A stretch of 64,000 nt of DNA from Cubamyces lactineus (Eukaryota > Basidiomycota > Agaricomycetes > Polyporales > Polyporaceae), in contig JACDTU010000006.1 in assembly GCA_022376465.1 (NCBI GenBank), positions 868,001-932,000 of the forward strand, in the 5' to 3' direction. Under the pieces are notes generated by a model. It was not told where the DNA came from, searched no databases, and saw only the letters and a list, made by a program, of their open reading frames with translations. Shown piece after piece: positions 35,251-46,573 of the stretch; position 1 is the first letter of the stretch, and each line of letters opens with the position of its first letter. The translations under genes were made by a program, and so were the position numbers.

Positions 35251-37010
35251 TCAAACAGACCCCGTTAACTGTGCATGCTCCCTCAACACCTTATTGAGCC
35301 CATCGCGCTTGAGACAGTTCTCGAAACTGAAACTTTGCGCGAGCTCGTCAAGCTGTTCTTCGGACATTCCCCTGAAGTGCTCCGCCCATTCCTTCACCAA
35401 GAATTCGCTTAGCAGCATGCACCGCGCTAGCCTTGCGACGCGGCCCTCTACCGTCCACACGGGGAACGGATAGAGCTTGCGATGCTCCTCGTCCGGTACG
35501 TTGTCCTTGATAAGCTGCACGATAGGCCGGTAGACGTCACGAACGAACTTGTCGTCGGCACCCCACGAGTCGACCGCGAGCCGGTACTTCTTCAGCAGGA
35601 AGTCGCGGAAGAGCTTCATGTAAGGCGTCTCCCGCGAGACGTAGACCATCCCTTGGAAGCCGATGTCCTTGTAGAGCCAAATGGACCAACTCAGCCCATC
35701 CTATGCGATGCACTCGTCAGGTCAGTCTTCTCATCTATATGGCCAGACTTGCCTTTGCGTATAACTCGAGCTGATCCTGCAACACATTGTACCTTCGGTC
35801 GTTGATCTCGTCCATCGCGTCGCCCTCGTATTCCTTCCTTGCGTATACCGGGCCCCATTCGCCATTCCAAACGCAGAGGCCTCGCTCGTCCATCCACGCT
35901 CGCTTCTTCTCGTAGCTCCTCCTCATGCGTCTGCGTTGCTCCTCGGTGCGCGCATACGGCTCCGGAGCGTCCGGAAAGCCGTATACGGAGTAGTCATGGA
36001 TGGCGTACGCTGCATTCGGCCAACGCGTCCCCGCGTCATCCGGGAAGCCAGAGAAGTCGGTTGCGTACGTGTTCCCGTCAAGGAAGAGCATATGGTTCGG
36101 GTCGACGGACGCAATCGCCGCGTAGACTCTATCGTAGAAGTTGACCAACCCACTGTGCCGCGGGTCGGCTGGCTCGTTCATGGGGTTGTAGCCCGCAATC
36201 CACTGTATGCCCATGGACGAATCAATCGATATGCACGTCAGGGGCAGAAGCGCAATAGGGGCGAGAACAAACCTTCTCGTCTTTGTAGTGCTTCGCGATT
36301 TCCGTCCAGAGCCAGACGAGCCGGTCCTGGAAATCCTTGTGAATCCAAAAGTTGGCGATGTGCGTGCCCGCGTCCGAATGCCAGCCGCCATTCTGGCCGC
36401 CGGGTGCGGTGTGCATGTCAATGATGGTGTAGATGCCATGTTTGGCACAGGCCGCGACGGCACGGTCGAGATGCTTGAACCCCTCGGGCTTGAGAACGCG
36501 CGGATTCATGTCATCTTCAAAGTGTCGGTAGTTGACCGCGATGCGGATGCAGTTTAGCCCGAGCGACTTGAAGAAGGCGGCATCCGGCTCGCCGAAGAAG
36601 TGTTCGAGGAACTAAGCGCGAGTGGAAGGCCTGGTGAGCACTGCGGTTGCATCATAGGATGATCCCGCCCGTGTTCCTACGAGATGTGCGCATCGCTCAC
36701 CTTGTCGAAGAAGTACTCCGACTTCTGGCGGCCGAGCACCTCTGCGAGAGCCTCGCGTATTTGGAACTCGCACCCAGGGTATCCTGCGTCACTGCACGTC
36801 AGTCTCCGCGTCTCACAGCTAACAGCCCCCGTGCACGAACCTGAGATGAAGTTCTCCATCCTGAAGGGTACGTTCCTGTGAGCAACACTTTCGCATCGAG
36901 CACTGGCCAACTCACGTCATCCATCCTCCAAGCCCAGCGCCGCGCAATACGACCTGCTTTCCCTCCCCATCCACAATGCGCGTCTTGTCAACTCGAAGAA
37001 ACCCGGCCAT
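35251..37010 (-). CDS. glycoside hydrolase family 5 protein, paralogue 1
   Basis: Start ATG 37008-37010 encodes MAGFLRVDKTRIVDGEGKQV then VLRGAGLGGWM, the usual GH5 N-terminus. Key blocks are GFKHLDRAVAACAKHGIYTI, DMHTAPGGQN, WIAGYNPMNEPADP (NEP, expected acid/base Glu) and LCVWNGEWGPVYARKEYEG (WNGEWGP, expected nucleophile Glu). SWSIWLYKDIGFQGMVYVSR follows. A C-terminal helical part follows, ending AQLTGSV, with TGA at 35251-35253. There is no signal peptide, so the protein is probably intracellular or non-classically located. It is close to the divergent neighbour at 37496-39203, with which it shares most of these blocks. Related fungal proteins are annotated as glucan 1,3-beta-glucosidase-like, but subfamily and substrate cannot be fixed here. 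Confidence 0.85.
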
Positions 37011-37495
37011 CGTTGAGGTCCGAGGGTCACTCGGTCTTGGCTAGTCGCGGGGTTATAGGTACTGGTTGCATTGCTTTATATGAGCTCCAACGGGTTCTCG
37101 TATACGAAGCCGTATGATCTTGCCTCGCTCGCACGGTGCTTGAAATTAGCGACTCGGGCGCGGTCCGCGCTGTGCCTGCCTTCCGACGGTGGTTGTTCCT
37201 GCGCACGGCACGACCGCTGCAGCGTACACATGACCCCGATATGGCGATAATCGTCGAGTCGATATAAATCGTCGAGGCTTCTCCGCCCAAGCACGTCGCC
37301 TCGGCGGGCGTCTCTCTCAAATGTCTCACAGGGGCCGGCGAATCCTCGGAACCTTGCTGGTATTGGCGGCGGCCCGCGGTATAGCCATGGTCAAGTGCAT
37401 GTCGCGATAATTGGTGGCGAGCCTGCGTATAAGAGGGCGTGCTTGGAGCAGATGCGGCCTCGAGAACCCAGCCCACTACAGTACGATCCATCAAC
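37011..37495. promoter_or_regulatory. 485-bp bidirectional promoter of the GH5 pair
   Basis: A TATAAA on the minus strand (37075-37080) lies 64 bp before the start of paralogue 1, and a TATAAG on the plus strand (37428-37433) lies 62 bp before the start of paralogue 2. The near-mirror spacing supports two core promoters around one shared upstream region. Confidence 0.6.
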
Positions 37496-39203
37496 ATGGC
37501 ATACCCCAAGGTCTCCGGCACTAAAATCGTCGACCAGAATGGCAAAGAAGTCATTCTGCGCGGTGCTGGCCTTGGAGGATGGATGAAGTAAGTTCATAGC
37601 GTCCTCGTGTCCAAAAGTCATACTGATCGCATGTCGCCAATAGCATGGAAAACTTCATCAGTGGTGAGTATATCATATACAAGTATATACGCATAGGGGC
37701 TGACACACGTATAGGATACCCTGGCTGCGAGTTTCAGATCCGCGCCGCCCTTGCTGATGTGGTCGGAAAGGAGAAGTCCGAGTTCTTCTTTGACAAGGTA
37801 CATCCTACAGCTTCAGGCATCGGAACAGCTATTTACGGGAAGAACGTTTGCTAGTTCCTCGAGTACTTCTTCACCGATGCCGATGCCGCGTTCTTCAAAA
37901 GCTTGGGTTTGAATTGTATACGCCTGCCTTTCAACTACCGGCACTTCGAAGGTGGGCTGGGATTACAATCCGTCTATGACGTATCGTTTCCTCACCTTGT
38001 ATCGATAGACGACATGAACCCTCGGGTATTGAAGCCTGAAGGTTTCAAGCACCTCGATCGGGTGATCGACTTGTGCGCGAAGCACGGCATCTACACCATC
38101 CTTGACCTCCACACCGCTCCTGGTGGCCAGAACACCGACTGGCACGCCGACGCCGGTACTCACATCGCCAACTTCTGGAACCACAAAGATTTCCAGGACC
38201 GCACCGTCTGGCTCTGGGAAGAGCTCGCGAAGCACTACGTCAACAACACCTGGATCGCGGGCTACAACCCGCTCAACGAGCCCACGGACCCGTACCAGAC
38301 GCGCATCATCGACGTCTACGACCGCTTGTACGAGGCGATCCGCAAGATCGACCCGCACCACGCGCTGTTCTACGACGGCAACACCTTCGCGTCCGACTTC
38401 TCAAAGTTCGGCGACGTGCACAAGAAGTGGGAGAACGTGGCGTACTCCATCCATGACTACTCCGTGTTCGGCTTCCCCGCTTCGCCCGAGCCTTACACCA
38501 GCACTGAGACTCAACTGCACCGTCTTCGGAGGAGTTACGAGAAGAAGCGCCAGTGGATGGACGAGCGCGGGCTGTGCGTGTGGAACGGCGAGTGGGGACC
38601 GGTCTACGCGCGTAAGGAGTACGAAGGCGAGCGGACTGACGCGATCAACGAGGAGCGGTATCGTGTGCTGAAGGACCAGCTGAGCATCTACAACAAGGTA
38701 TGCTTCTTCCTCTTCCTCGCTTGAAATTGTTGGTGCTCAAAGGCATGTATCAGGATCGCCTCAGTTGGTCTATCTGGCTGTACAAGGACATCGGCTTCCA
38801 GGGCATGGTATACGTCTCGCGAGAGACGCCATACATGACCCTCTTCAAGGACTTCCTCGCCAAGAAGCACCGTCTCGCCATCGACGCGTGGGGAGCAGAC
38901 GACTCGCAGGTCCGGGACGTCTACCAACCCCTCATCGACCTCATCAAGCGCGAGGTTAAGCCCGAGCACCAGAACCTATACCCTGCGCCTGTCTGGAAGC
39001 TCTCAGACCGCATCGGCCGGCTCGCGCGCAACATCCTCGTGTCGGAGTTCCTCGTGCGGGAGTGGGCGGAGCACTTCGCGGGGAAGAGCGAGCAGGAGCT
39101 CGACGAGATCGCGAAGAGCTTCCACTTCGAGAATTGCTTGCACCGTGACGGCCTCAACAAGATTCTGACGGACAACGCGACGCTCGTTGCGCAGGAAAAT
39201 TGA
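37496..39203 (+). CDS. glycoside hydrolase family 5 protein, paralogue 2
   Basis: ATG 37496 begins MAYPKVSGTKIVDQNGKEVI and LRGAGLGGWM. After several short introns come YPGCEFQIRAALADVVGKEK, FFKSLGLNCIRLPFNYRHFE, ILDLHTAPGGQNTDWHADAG, WIAGYNPLNEPTDP (expected acid/base Glu in NEP) and LCVWNGEWGPVYARKEYEG (expected nucleophile Glu). The last exon starts at DRLSWSIWLYKDIGFQGM and ends DNATLVAQEN with TGA at 39201-39203. Length is about 500 residues. No signal peptide is visible. Both catalytic Glu positions are kept, so both paralogues look active. Exact substrate is unknown; family members act on beta-glucosidic bonds. Confidence 0.87.
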
Positions 39204-39649
39204 GGGAACAGAGAGATACCAGATTGTAGTGTAATATATGTAACCAAGAGCAGCTAGCATCCCTGGTGTGGGGATGGTACTCATGACATGCATGCAGCGG
39301 CTCAATGGGATGAGCGGTGTTGAAACTGTGGGCCTGATAGATCCGAATGATGATCTCAAGTAAGGTTGGCCGCATACACGGAGCACGTCATCACGTGATA
39401 GAGCGTGACATAGAGAACGGGAAGCTATCTCCTCCTGCAATCCTTCGTTTTGAGACAAACAAAAACCGATTTTCTGTGGAGAGAGGGGATAAAAACAAAT
39501 AATAGGTCGTGACTTTTAGATTGGAGGGGAACCCGAGGAGGAGATAGGATCCCGCCCGCTGAGGATGCTCCAGGAGTGACAGCCCTGGCGACTCCCTGGC
39601 GCGGGGTCACAGGCGCGTAACATGAGGTGCTCCGTGTATGCGGCCAACC
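39204..39649. other. intergenic between convergent 3' ends
   Basis: The 3' flanks of GH5 paralogue 2 and of the minus-strand hypothetical gene. Nothing else was recognised. Confidence 0.5.
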
Positions 39650-40620
39650 TTAGCACAGATTATATGCCACGGAGTGCAAGTGTACCAAAGCCTTACTACC
39701 CGGTATGTATAATACTCGGTCGTTCAGAGGTACACAAGCAGCAATCCATATAATACAATCGGGTTGTGTGTGTCTGATGGCCATCAACCACACGGTACGA
39801 CCGGCAGGGTGATACCTCCAAATTCCCCAGAAGTCATCATCGTGGTACCATGTCCAATACGGACTCGGTTTGTTCACCTGGTAGCACGGTAATCAATTTC
39901 ATTCATAGTGATGACCCTCAGGATAACGAGTACTCACCAGCTCCGCATACCAGCGCTTCTGCCTCTTGATAATACTCACGAGAAGATCGTGGAATGTCAG
40001 AGGGCCAGGGCCTTGCGCCATCACCGGCTGACAACGATTGCGCGTCTACGCTTCGCCGGAGAGCTGATAGAGTTAAATGGATCAGAAACAGGCAGCGACG
40101 TGTACAATAGACACTCACAAAGCCCCGTTGAACGTCCGCTTCCCGCGTTTCTGGAATCAGGGCCATTCCCGTAAATCGTATAGTGGCAGCGATATCCGTA
40201 GCGATAATCTCTCGGCTAAAGGCTAATTGGTCCAGATGGACCCCTATCCCGCCGTCCTTGTTACGAATCTCCCAAATGAATTTGGGATCCACATTGTCCG
40301 GCAAAGGCATGTCGAACTTGAGGTTGGTGTACTGTACGCCCCGTCCACGACTCGAGGAATCGTAGATCCAACGACATGCCGGACGACAATTGAAATCGTC
40401 ATCGGAAGGACGGTAACGAGGTTCGGGATGTGCAGTGATTGGAAGTTGAACTGAGTCACGAGTGGGACATCAGCGGGCGAGTACAACGTGACAGAACAGA
40501 AAGTGGCGCACTGGGGGGGGGGGGGGGGCGAATTGCTACGGGTCGGTACATCAGCAACTTCATTGGAGAAATCGGGGGCAGCTGAGTGGCTTCCCCAGAG
40601 GGTCCGGCAAACGGAGGCAT
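39650..40620 (-). CDS. hypothetical protein with homopolymer at first splice donor
   Basis: Start ATG 40618-40620 gives MPPFAGPSGEATQLPPISPM and a poly-Pro end of exon 1, encoded by 16 consecutive C on the coding strand. Exon 2 runs IQLPITAHPEPRYRPSDDDF, NCRPACRWIYDSSSRGRGVQ, DNVDPKFIWEIRNKDGGIGV, and IIATDIAATIRFTGMALIPE. Exon 3 gives GPGPLTFHDLLVSIIKRQKR and exon 4 VNKPSPYWTWYHDDDFWGIW with RYHPAGRTVWLMAIRHTQPD, with a stop at 39650-39652. Introns of about 60-105 nt keep one frame, which argues for a real gene of about 270 residues. I do not recognise the family; it has no signal peptide or membrane segment. The 3' end is tentative. Confidence 0.55.
40513..40528. repeat. 16-base G/C homopolymer
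   Basis: Sixteen consecutive G on the plus strand (C on the coding strand) lie in exon 1 of the hypothetical gene. They are followed directly by A/GT, the proposed splice donor. At exactly 16 bases the frame joins correctly to exon 2. Confidence 0.9.
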
Positions 40621-43025
40621 CTGCAGGTATGTTGTAGGCGTGTGTCAGGAGAGTGAGCGGATGTTGATAGGAAGTGCCAGACACACAGAGGTTTGATACT
40701 CGCTGAACGGGTAGCTCTCATTATTCTGTATCGGTGCATCGCTCGACATGAAGGATCGACCGAGTCGAGAGCCGCCCTAGAGCTTTAACCATAGTGCGAA
40801 CTTGCATAGACAGAATAACGGGCGTGGTCCGCAATGCTTCCACTTGACGCGTCGCTGCTGGACAACGCGGCGTGGATATGGATATCAAAGCTCCTTCTTG
40901 CGCGACGCGCGATTAGTGGCAGCGCATACACGGGGCCCACGGCCGAGTGACTTGGGGGCGTGCTTGTTTGACAGTCTTGGATGTCTCTGCACATTCGCTA
41001 TCTTCTGTGGCCCAAGTGCGAATTCGCTGTAAGCCAAGCGTTGGATACTAGAAATTTCCGTCGAGGTGTCCTGAGAGATTACTCGCTGCTTCAAGGCGGC
41101 GATGAGCCTCACACGTCGCTACGATTGAGCGTTGCAATGTCCCTGTTTTTCATCGGTGAAACGACCATAGAGGACAAGTAATTTTGAGTCGATTGGACTC
41201 ACATGGATGTCGGTCGAAGTAAACGCTCGGTACGGGACCTGCAACGGCTATTCCAATGCACGATAGACGCCCGAGCGTGGTGGGTGCGTGTGTGGCTTTG
41301 GACTAGAAAGACCAAGGCACACAGCCACTGGCACTAGCCTAAGATAAAGGACAAGAGTGTCCGTTTAGAGGTCTTAGGATAAAGGATAGGGGCTGACTGC
41401 TAAGCGGACGGGAGACAAAACGGATCAAACTCAGTGCCGAGAGTGCGCTTTGGACGATGCGAGCGTGCGCGTACCTACTCACATCCCAAGTCGGTAGGTG
41501 CGATGTTGGATTTGCGGATGGTTTGCTCATCGGCCGCCACAGCCAGTACGGACATGTGAATCATAAGAGCTGCCGATGCATCAATAGCCTGATAGACTCC
41601 GCCGGAACGATGGTGCCCACCCAACTGTGTGTGACTGCAAGCGTGATGCTAGCTTGTGTGCGGGTGATTCGTCCCCAAAGCTCTGCAGGCATACGCCCAG
41701 GTTAACAGCTTGTCAGCTTGCACCGCAGATACGCATCCCACCGAAAGAGACAACATGGGAAAAGCCGAGGACTTTTTCTCACTGCGAGCGGCTCTGCTCC
41801 TACTGCGACCGTCGGCCATTATAGCGAACTCCGAGTTGTCCATCTGCCTGTAGACGTGGAATCTATGTGCTTGTTCCGTAAGGGCCGCAGTATTGAGTCG
41901 ACGTCCCTGTAACGCGGCCTAGGCCATCGGTTTCATGATTGCACGAGAAGTGGCCCGTGCTACAGCCTATCAACCTGAAGGAGGTGCGCTCGAGGTGGGC
42001 ACGCAGCAACTTTGGGTTTGATCTTAGCGACTTCCCGCACAATTGGTGTAATGCTGATGACAAGGGTGACTGGTGAACTGAGGCGGTACATAGCTGAAAG
42101 GAAGAATCGCACCTACAAAACCGGCATTCAAGGTGATGGTCAGGAGGTCTCGTCCCATTTTGTTCTCTGCTCACGCTTCGTGTGAGAAGGGAGACCCACA
42201 ATCTCAATGAACGAGGGAGTACTCTTCGAACAAACCGATCATCGTGGGACGTAGAGCTGCGCACTTCGACGATCGTTTGCGTCGGACTCAATCTGTTGTG
42301 GCTCCGAGTTATTAGAACCATTTATGCTACCGGCGGGATGGATTTGTCCACGGTTATGGGCTCCTCTCATGTTGAGTTATCGCGGATTTAGCCGACACGC
42401 AACTCTACCTAAACGCAACGTTGCAAGAGAACTCACCAGACAAGAGTCTGATGGATTTTACATCCTCAGCCTGCCGTAGTCTTTGAACCTGTGGGCAATC
42501 AGCAATGCAACGTACCTGCCGAGCATGAGTCAAAATCTGCCTAGTGTCCTCGAGTCTGCGAATATACGTATATATACCGAACTCAGCACTGGAAGCAGAG
42601 AGCACACATTATACTAGCGAGGCGGGTATGAGTAACGAATGACGGGGGTAACAAAAATACAGCAGGCGGGAAACCACGGACCGCATCTAAATTGCCGTGT
42701 GTTCGAGTTTTCCGGCGGTCCTGTATATACCAATGTTGCGATTACCGATAACCAAACGAGTGGAGGGGGGTGGGGATAGGAAGACGAATGCCGGTCCAGG
42801 AGTCAACAAGAGACCCAGCCCGGCCTGCCAGTCCGGGGGCGTATAAGAAAAGCTGCGAAGCACCCTATGAAATGGAATGGACGCGGAAGGAATACAGAAG
42901 TAGCAAGAACAGCAACGAGAGGAGACGCATATAAGGAGCGGGGGAGGATACATCGAAAGCATACGTATAAATAGCCGAACGAACGGATAAACACGAGAAC
43001 TGAACGCAGAAGAACGGGAGCTGAA
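40621..43025. other. 2.4-kb intergenic stretch, no supported gene
   Basis: Several open frames of 60-150 codons overlap on both strands, the longest at 41863-42321 (minus). None shows a domain, signal peptide or consistent splicing. The right part contains the 3' flank of the next minus-strand gene. Nothing convincing was seen. Confidence 0.45.
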
Positions 43026-45799
43026 TCAAGAGGTCGTGCCCCTCAATCCAGCATCCAGGTGCGGGACGGGCGGGACGACGTCCTTCCCATACATGGCCTC
43101 GACGCGTTTCACGAACTTTGCACGGATCGCCGCGCTCCGTTCGCCATCGAGGAAACTGTGGCCGCTGGCAGCATCGCTCCACACGCTGTATCGGTCTCCG
43201 TGACCCTCGTCGGAGTCGAGGTCGACCGTATCACGGGGACCTTCCGCGTAACCAGCGACGATCGCGGAGAGCGTGTGCGACTCGCGTGTCGTGTCCGCCT
43301 TGAGCTGTCCGCCACCATTAAGATGAGCTTCACGTTCGGCGCGGAACCCGGCAAGAATCGCGTTCACGTCTGGGGACGGCTCTGGGGGCTCCGTCGAAGT
43401 CGGCCTGGTGTTCGGCGAGGCATCGCTCAGATCATCCTCGTCGTCATCATACGCCAGAAACGACGAATGTCCGTCATCAGAGTCATGTCCGTTGCTGCCG
43501 TCTGACGGACGCCGCGTATCGAGCACGGATGCCGAGCGTGGTTGCCACTTCACACCGAGTTGTTGTTCTTGCGACGGCCACTTGCCATGTCCGTACGAGT
43601 ACGCATTGGCTGACTGCGGCGCATTGTTTGGAACTGTCCGCGTCGCACGGATGACGGCCTCCTGAGTGAGCTTCGAGGTTCGGCGCATCAGCGGCGTCGT
43701 CTGTTCACGGGGAAGCACGGGCGCGGTGGGGAAGGGTGACACCCGACCGCGCAGCGCAGGCGGCACTGGTGACGCGATCCTCGGGACGGGCGAGCGTGCA
43801 CGAGAGTCCGGGGCGACTTCTCTTGACAACGGGTGCGCAGTCGCAGGGGCGAGGGGAAGGGACTGGCGCGCTTGCTGCTGCTGCACGCCGCGCGGGTCCG
43901 TCGTGTCCGCAGGCGCCGAACGTGGGAAGCGCGAAGTGGACGCTGACTGGTCTCCGCCGCCCATCATGCTCCAGGATGGACTTGTGCTGCGAGAGATGTC
44001 AGACGGCACGTCCGGTAATGGGCCCCGCGGAGGAGGGCTGGGTGGTGGGAGGTCGTAATACCCAAGGGCCTTCGGGCGTGGTAATGATGGGCTAGGCGGA
44101 CCATTCGAGCTAGACGTTCCTGTCGATGTCACGCTAAGGTTCGATGTATGCCCTTGGTCCGGAGCGTGCGGTGTGTTCGGCGCCGTTGCAGATGGTGTGA
44201 CGAGAACATAGTCGGGGTCAGGCGAGGGACTGAATCGCACCGATGATGCGGTGGGCGTCGGAGGTGTGAGGGTGAGTGGGACAGGTACGTGCTTGGCCGC
44301 AAGTGTAGTGGTATTGGGAGCCGAAATCTGTGGCCGTGAGCGGATGGACTTGGAAGGCGACAGAGATGGGACAAGCGGTGACCTCGGAGAAGCAGGGGTG
44401 TCCGAGCCGTGACCGAAGTGGCTGAAAGGGAGCTTTGAAGGCGATAGAGGGCTGCCCAGGCGGCGGAAACTGGAGAGAACGTCAATGCTCGGAGAGCGTA
44501 CCGACTCAGCGTCACGGAATGCCTTCGTGAGACCTTCCCCATGCGACATCTGGGAGTCGCGCTTCTCGTCGGACTCAACTGTGGTAGTAGAAGTGTCGGT
44601 GGTGGAGGTCGTGGTAGTGAACGTGTCCATCGAGGTGTAAGTCTCCCCGCTCGGGCGCACGATACTCGCCGTATCGCCAGGCATTGGCGTGACATTTCTC
44701 GACTCTGGAGGGAGTGGTGTACCGGCGCGACTCCACTTGTCTGCAATGGGGAGAGTAAGGGGAGGAAGCGCAGGAACAGGCGGGGCCTGTTCAGCTGCAG
44801 AATCGAGGGAGTCTTGTTTCTTGCGTGACCTCGAGTTCAGCCTGAAGAATCGCCTCTTCTTGCTGGATGCCTCAGAGAGGTAGCCTCCGTCCGACTCATC
44901 GCCGCTCACGGGCGAAGTGACAGACTGTTTACGCGACTTGCCTTTCGAGAAACTAGAGGAGTACCCCTTGTCAGTCTCGTAGTCCGTGGTCGGCGACTCT
45001 GTCGTCTTCGACTTCTTCTCTTTCTTGCTTTTCTTCTTCTTCACGCTCGCCTCCGAGAGATATCCCCCGTCGCTCTCGTGGTCGGTAGCACCAGTTTCGC
45101 CCTCGCCCTTCTTGCCCTTCGACGACTTCTTGCTCTTCTTCTCTTTCTCTTTCTCTTTTTCCTTCTCCTTGTTCTTCCCCCCTTCGCTCACATATCCGGC
45201 GTCGCTCTCGTACCCATCAGGCCTCATTTTCCGCCGAAGCTTGCTCAGCTTCGACTTGGGCTGTGGAGAGGGAGTAGGAGTGAGAACGCGCGGCTCTGGG
45301 GTCGCCCTAAGGTCGAATTGCAGTATGCGATGCATAGAGTCTGGAGGTGTAGTTTTGTCGGGGGATGGGGAGGGGCGCCGGGAGTCCTGCACGGAGGTGT
45401 CCAGACTAAGTGCTTGCTCCTTTCCGTTGACAAGTATCCCAACGCCGGGCTGGGAGCGCTGTGTCAAACCAGCAGAAAGGTTGGACTCCTCCGACGTCGC
45501 CGTCGAAGCGTAAGTGAGGCTTGGTGATGCTTCGGCCTGGTAGGTCGCCGACCGCCATTCGCGTGAATACGTGAGATTTCTCAGGAAACGCGGACACATA
45601 CTTCATTCTCAAGCTCCTCATCCGCCTCGGGTACTGGGTTGAAGATCCAGTTTGCGACAGTACGGTTCGTGCCTACCCCAAGCTCAAGCGCGCTCTCCAA
45701 GATGGACGCTCGCAAACCAGACGTGCGATTTTCGGGGTTGGCGTCCACGCGTTGCGGCCGCGCGAAGGGCGTCGGGCTCGCTGGGGATGTCGAGTTCAT
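43026..45799 (-). CDS. large disordered protein with ESDxGYxSE repeats
   Basis: Start ATG 45797-45799 (MNSTSPASPTPFARPQR) leads to an ordered-looking N-terminus (ILESALELGVGTNRTVANWI). One 64-nt intron (GTATGTG...CTACCAG) follows, then a single exon of about 2.5 kb to a stop at 43026-43028. The protein is about 900 residues and mostly Ser/Pro/Thr. Four spaced repeats occur: YESDAGYVSE, HESDGGYLSEAS, YETDKGYSSS and DESDGGYLSEAS. Lys-rich linkers (KEKEKEKEKEKKSKKSSKGK) separate them. Many SP/TP sites suggest phosphorylation. The C-terminus regains order (AAIRAKFVKRVEAMYGKDVV, PPVPHLD). I recognise no named domain. The repeats look like linear motifs or phosphodegron-type sites, which is inference. 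Confidence 0.75.
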
Positions 45800-46573
45800 A
45801 CTGAACTGGGAAAAGCAGCAGAAATGAAGAGGAAACGAGGGACGGAGAGAACAAAGCAGCTAATAGAAGCTGGGGCGGTCTCGTAGCGACCGCACTGGGT
45901 CACGTAAGTTATGAGCTGAGTCCGTGGAGAGTGCAGACCCACGAGAATCTACTCTTGTACGTGTGTGCCCATGTAGTCACGCAACAGACCGTCGTGGACG
46001 AGGCGAGGCAGAAAACGAGAGACGGAAGTCGGGAGTGGGTGCGGGAGTGAGGTCGAATTCGTTCCGCGGCTCTGGCTCTCGCGTTCACAACCGCCTAGAG
46101 CGCTCTCTCGCTTAGCTTTCGCCTTCCATCATCATACCAGGTACAAATCCCACTTCTTCCATCCTCTGACGGCATGGTACCCGTATGCAGATGCATGGAA
46201 CTCTTCATGTGCAATACGCCAACGTTGTACATTGTACATACCACTGTCAGGATTAGGCAGTCTCCAACCGTAATCATCGTAGCATACCACACTCCTGGAA
46301 CTACCCTCCAAAATAAACATACCACGACTTTCCCGTCACTGGCAGTCGGTGTACATGCTCGAGCGTCCCATTTGGACCGTGGGTTGCATCGTACACAGGG
46401 GCTCGCGGAACACCAGGGTTGCCATGCACACGGACCATGACCCTCCAGCATGTCGGGCACATCCTCCGCATACCGCTGCGGAATCTGCATTGTAGGGCTG
46501 TCAGCGTACATGTTATCGCGCAAGCTCATGCACGCCTACCCACCCTCGTCAGCACCAGCTGCGCACAGTGACA
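45800..46573. other. intergenic with one doubtful ORF
   Basis: The promoter of the disordered-protein gene and the 3' flank of the deubiquitinase gene. A 144-codon minus-strand frame (46095-46529) and an overlapping 62-codon frame look partly protein-like but lack a domain, so I do not call a gene. Confidence 0.4.

Noticed and set aside
41863..42321. 152-codon open frame on the minus strand in the 40.6-43.0 kb spacer
   Set aside because: Composition and content do not look like a protein domain, and no splice-linked exons extend it.
44129..45527. Long antisense and alternate-frame ORFs in the disordered-protein gene
   Set aside because: GC-rich Ser/Pro/Lys codons leave other frames open; only the 43026-45799 minus frame has a proper start, intron and meaningful repeats.
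46095..46529. 144-codon open frame downstream of the deubiquitinase
   Set aside because: It is partly protein-like, but two frames compete, no domain is visible, and it lies in the expected 3' flank; left uncalled.
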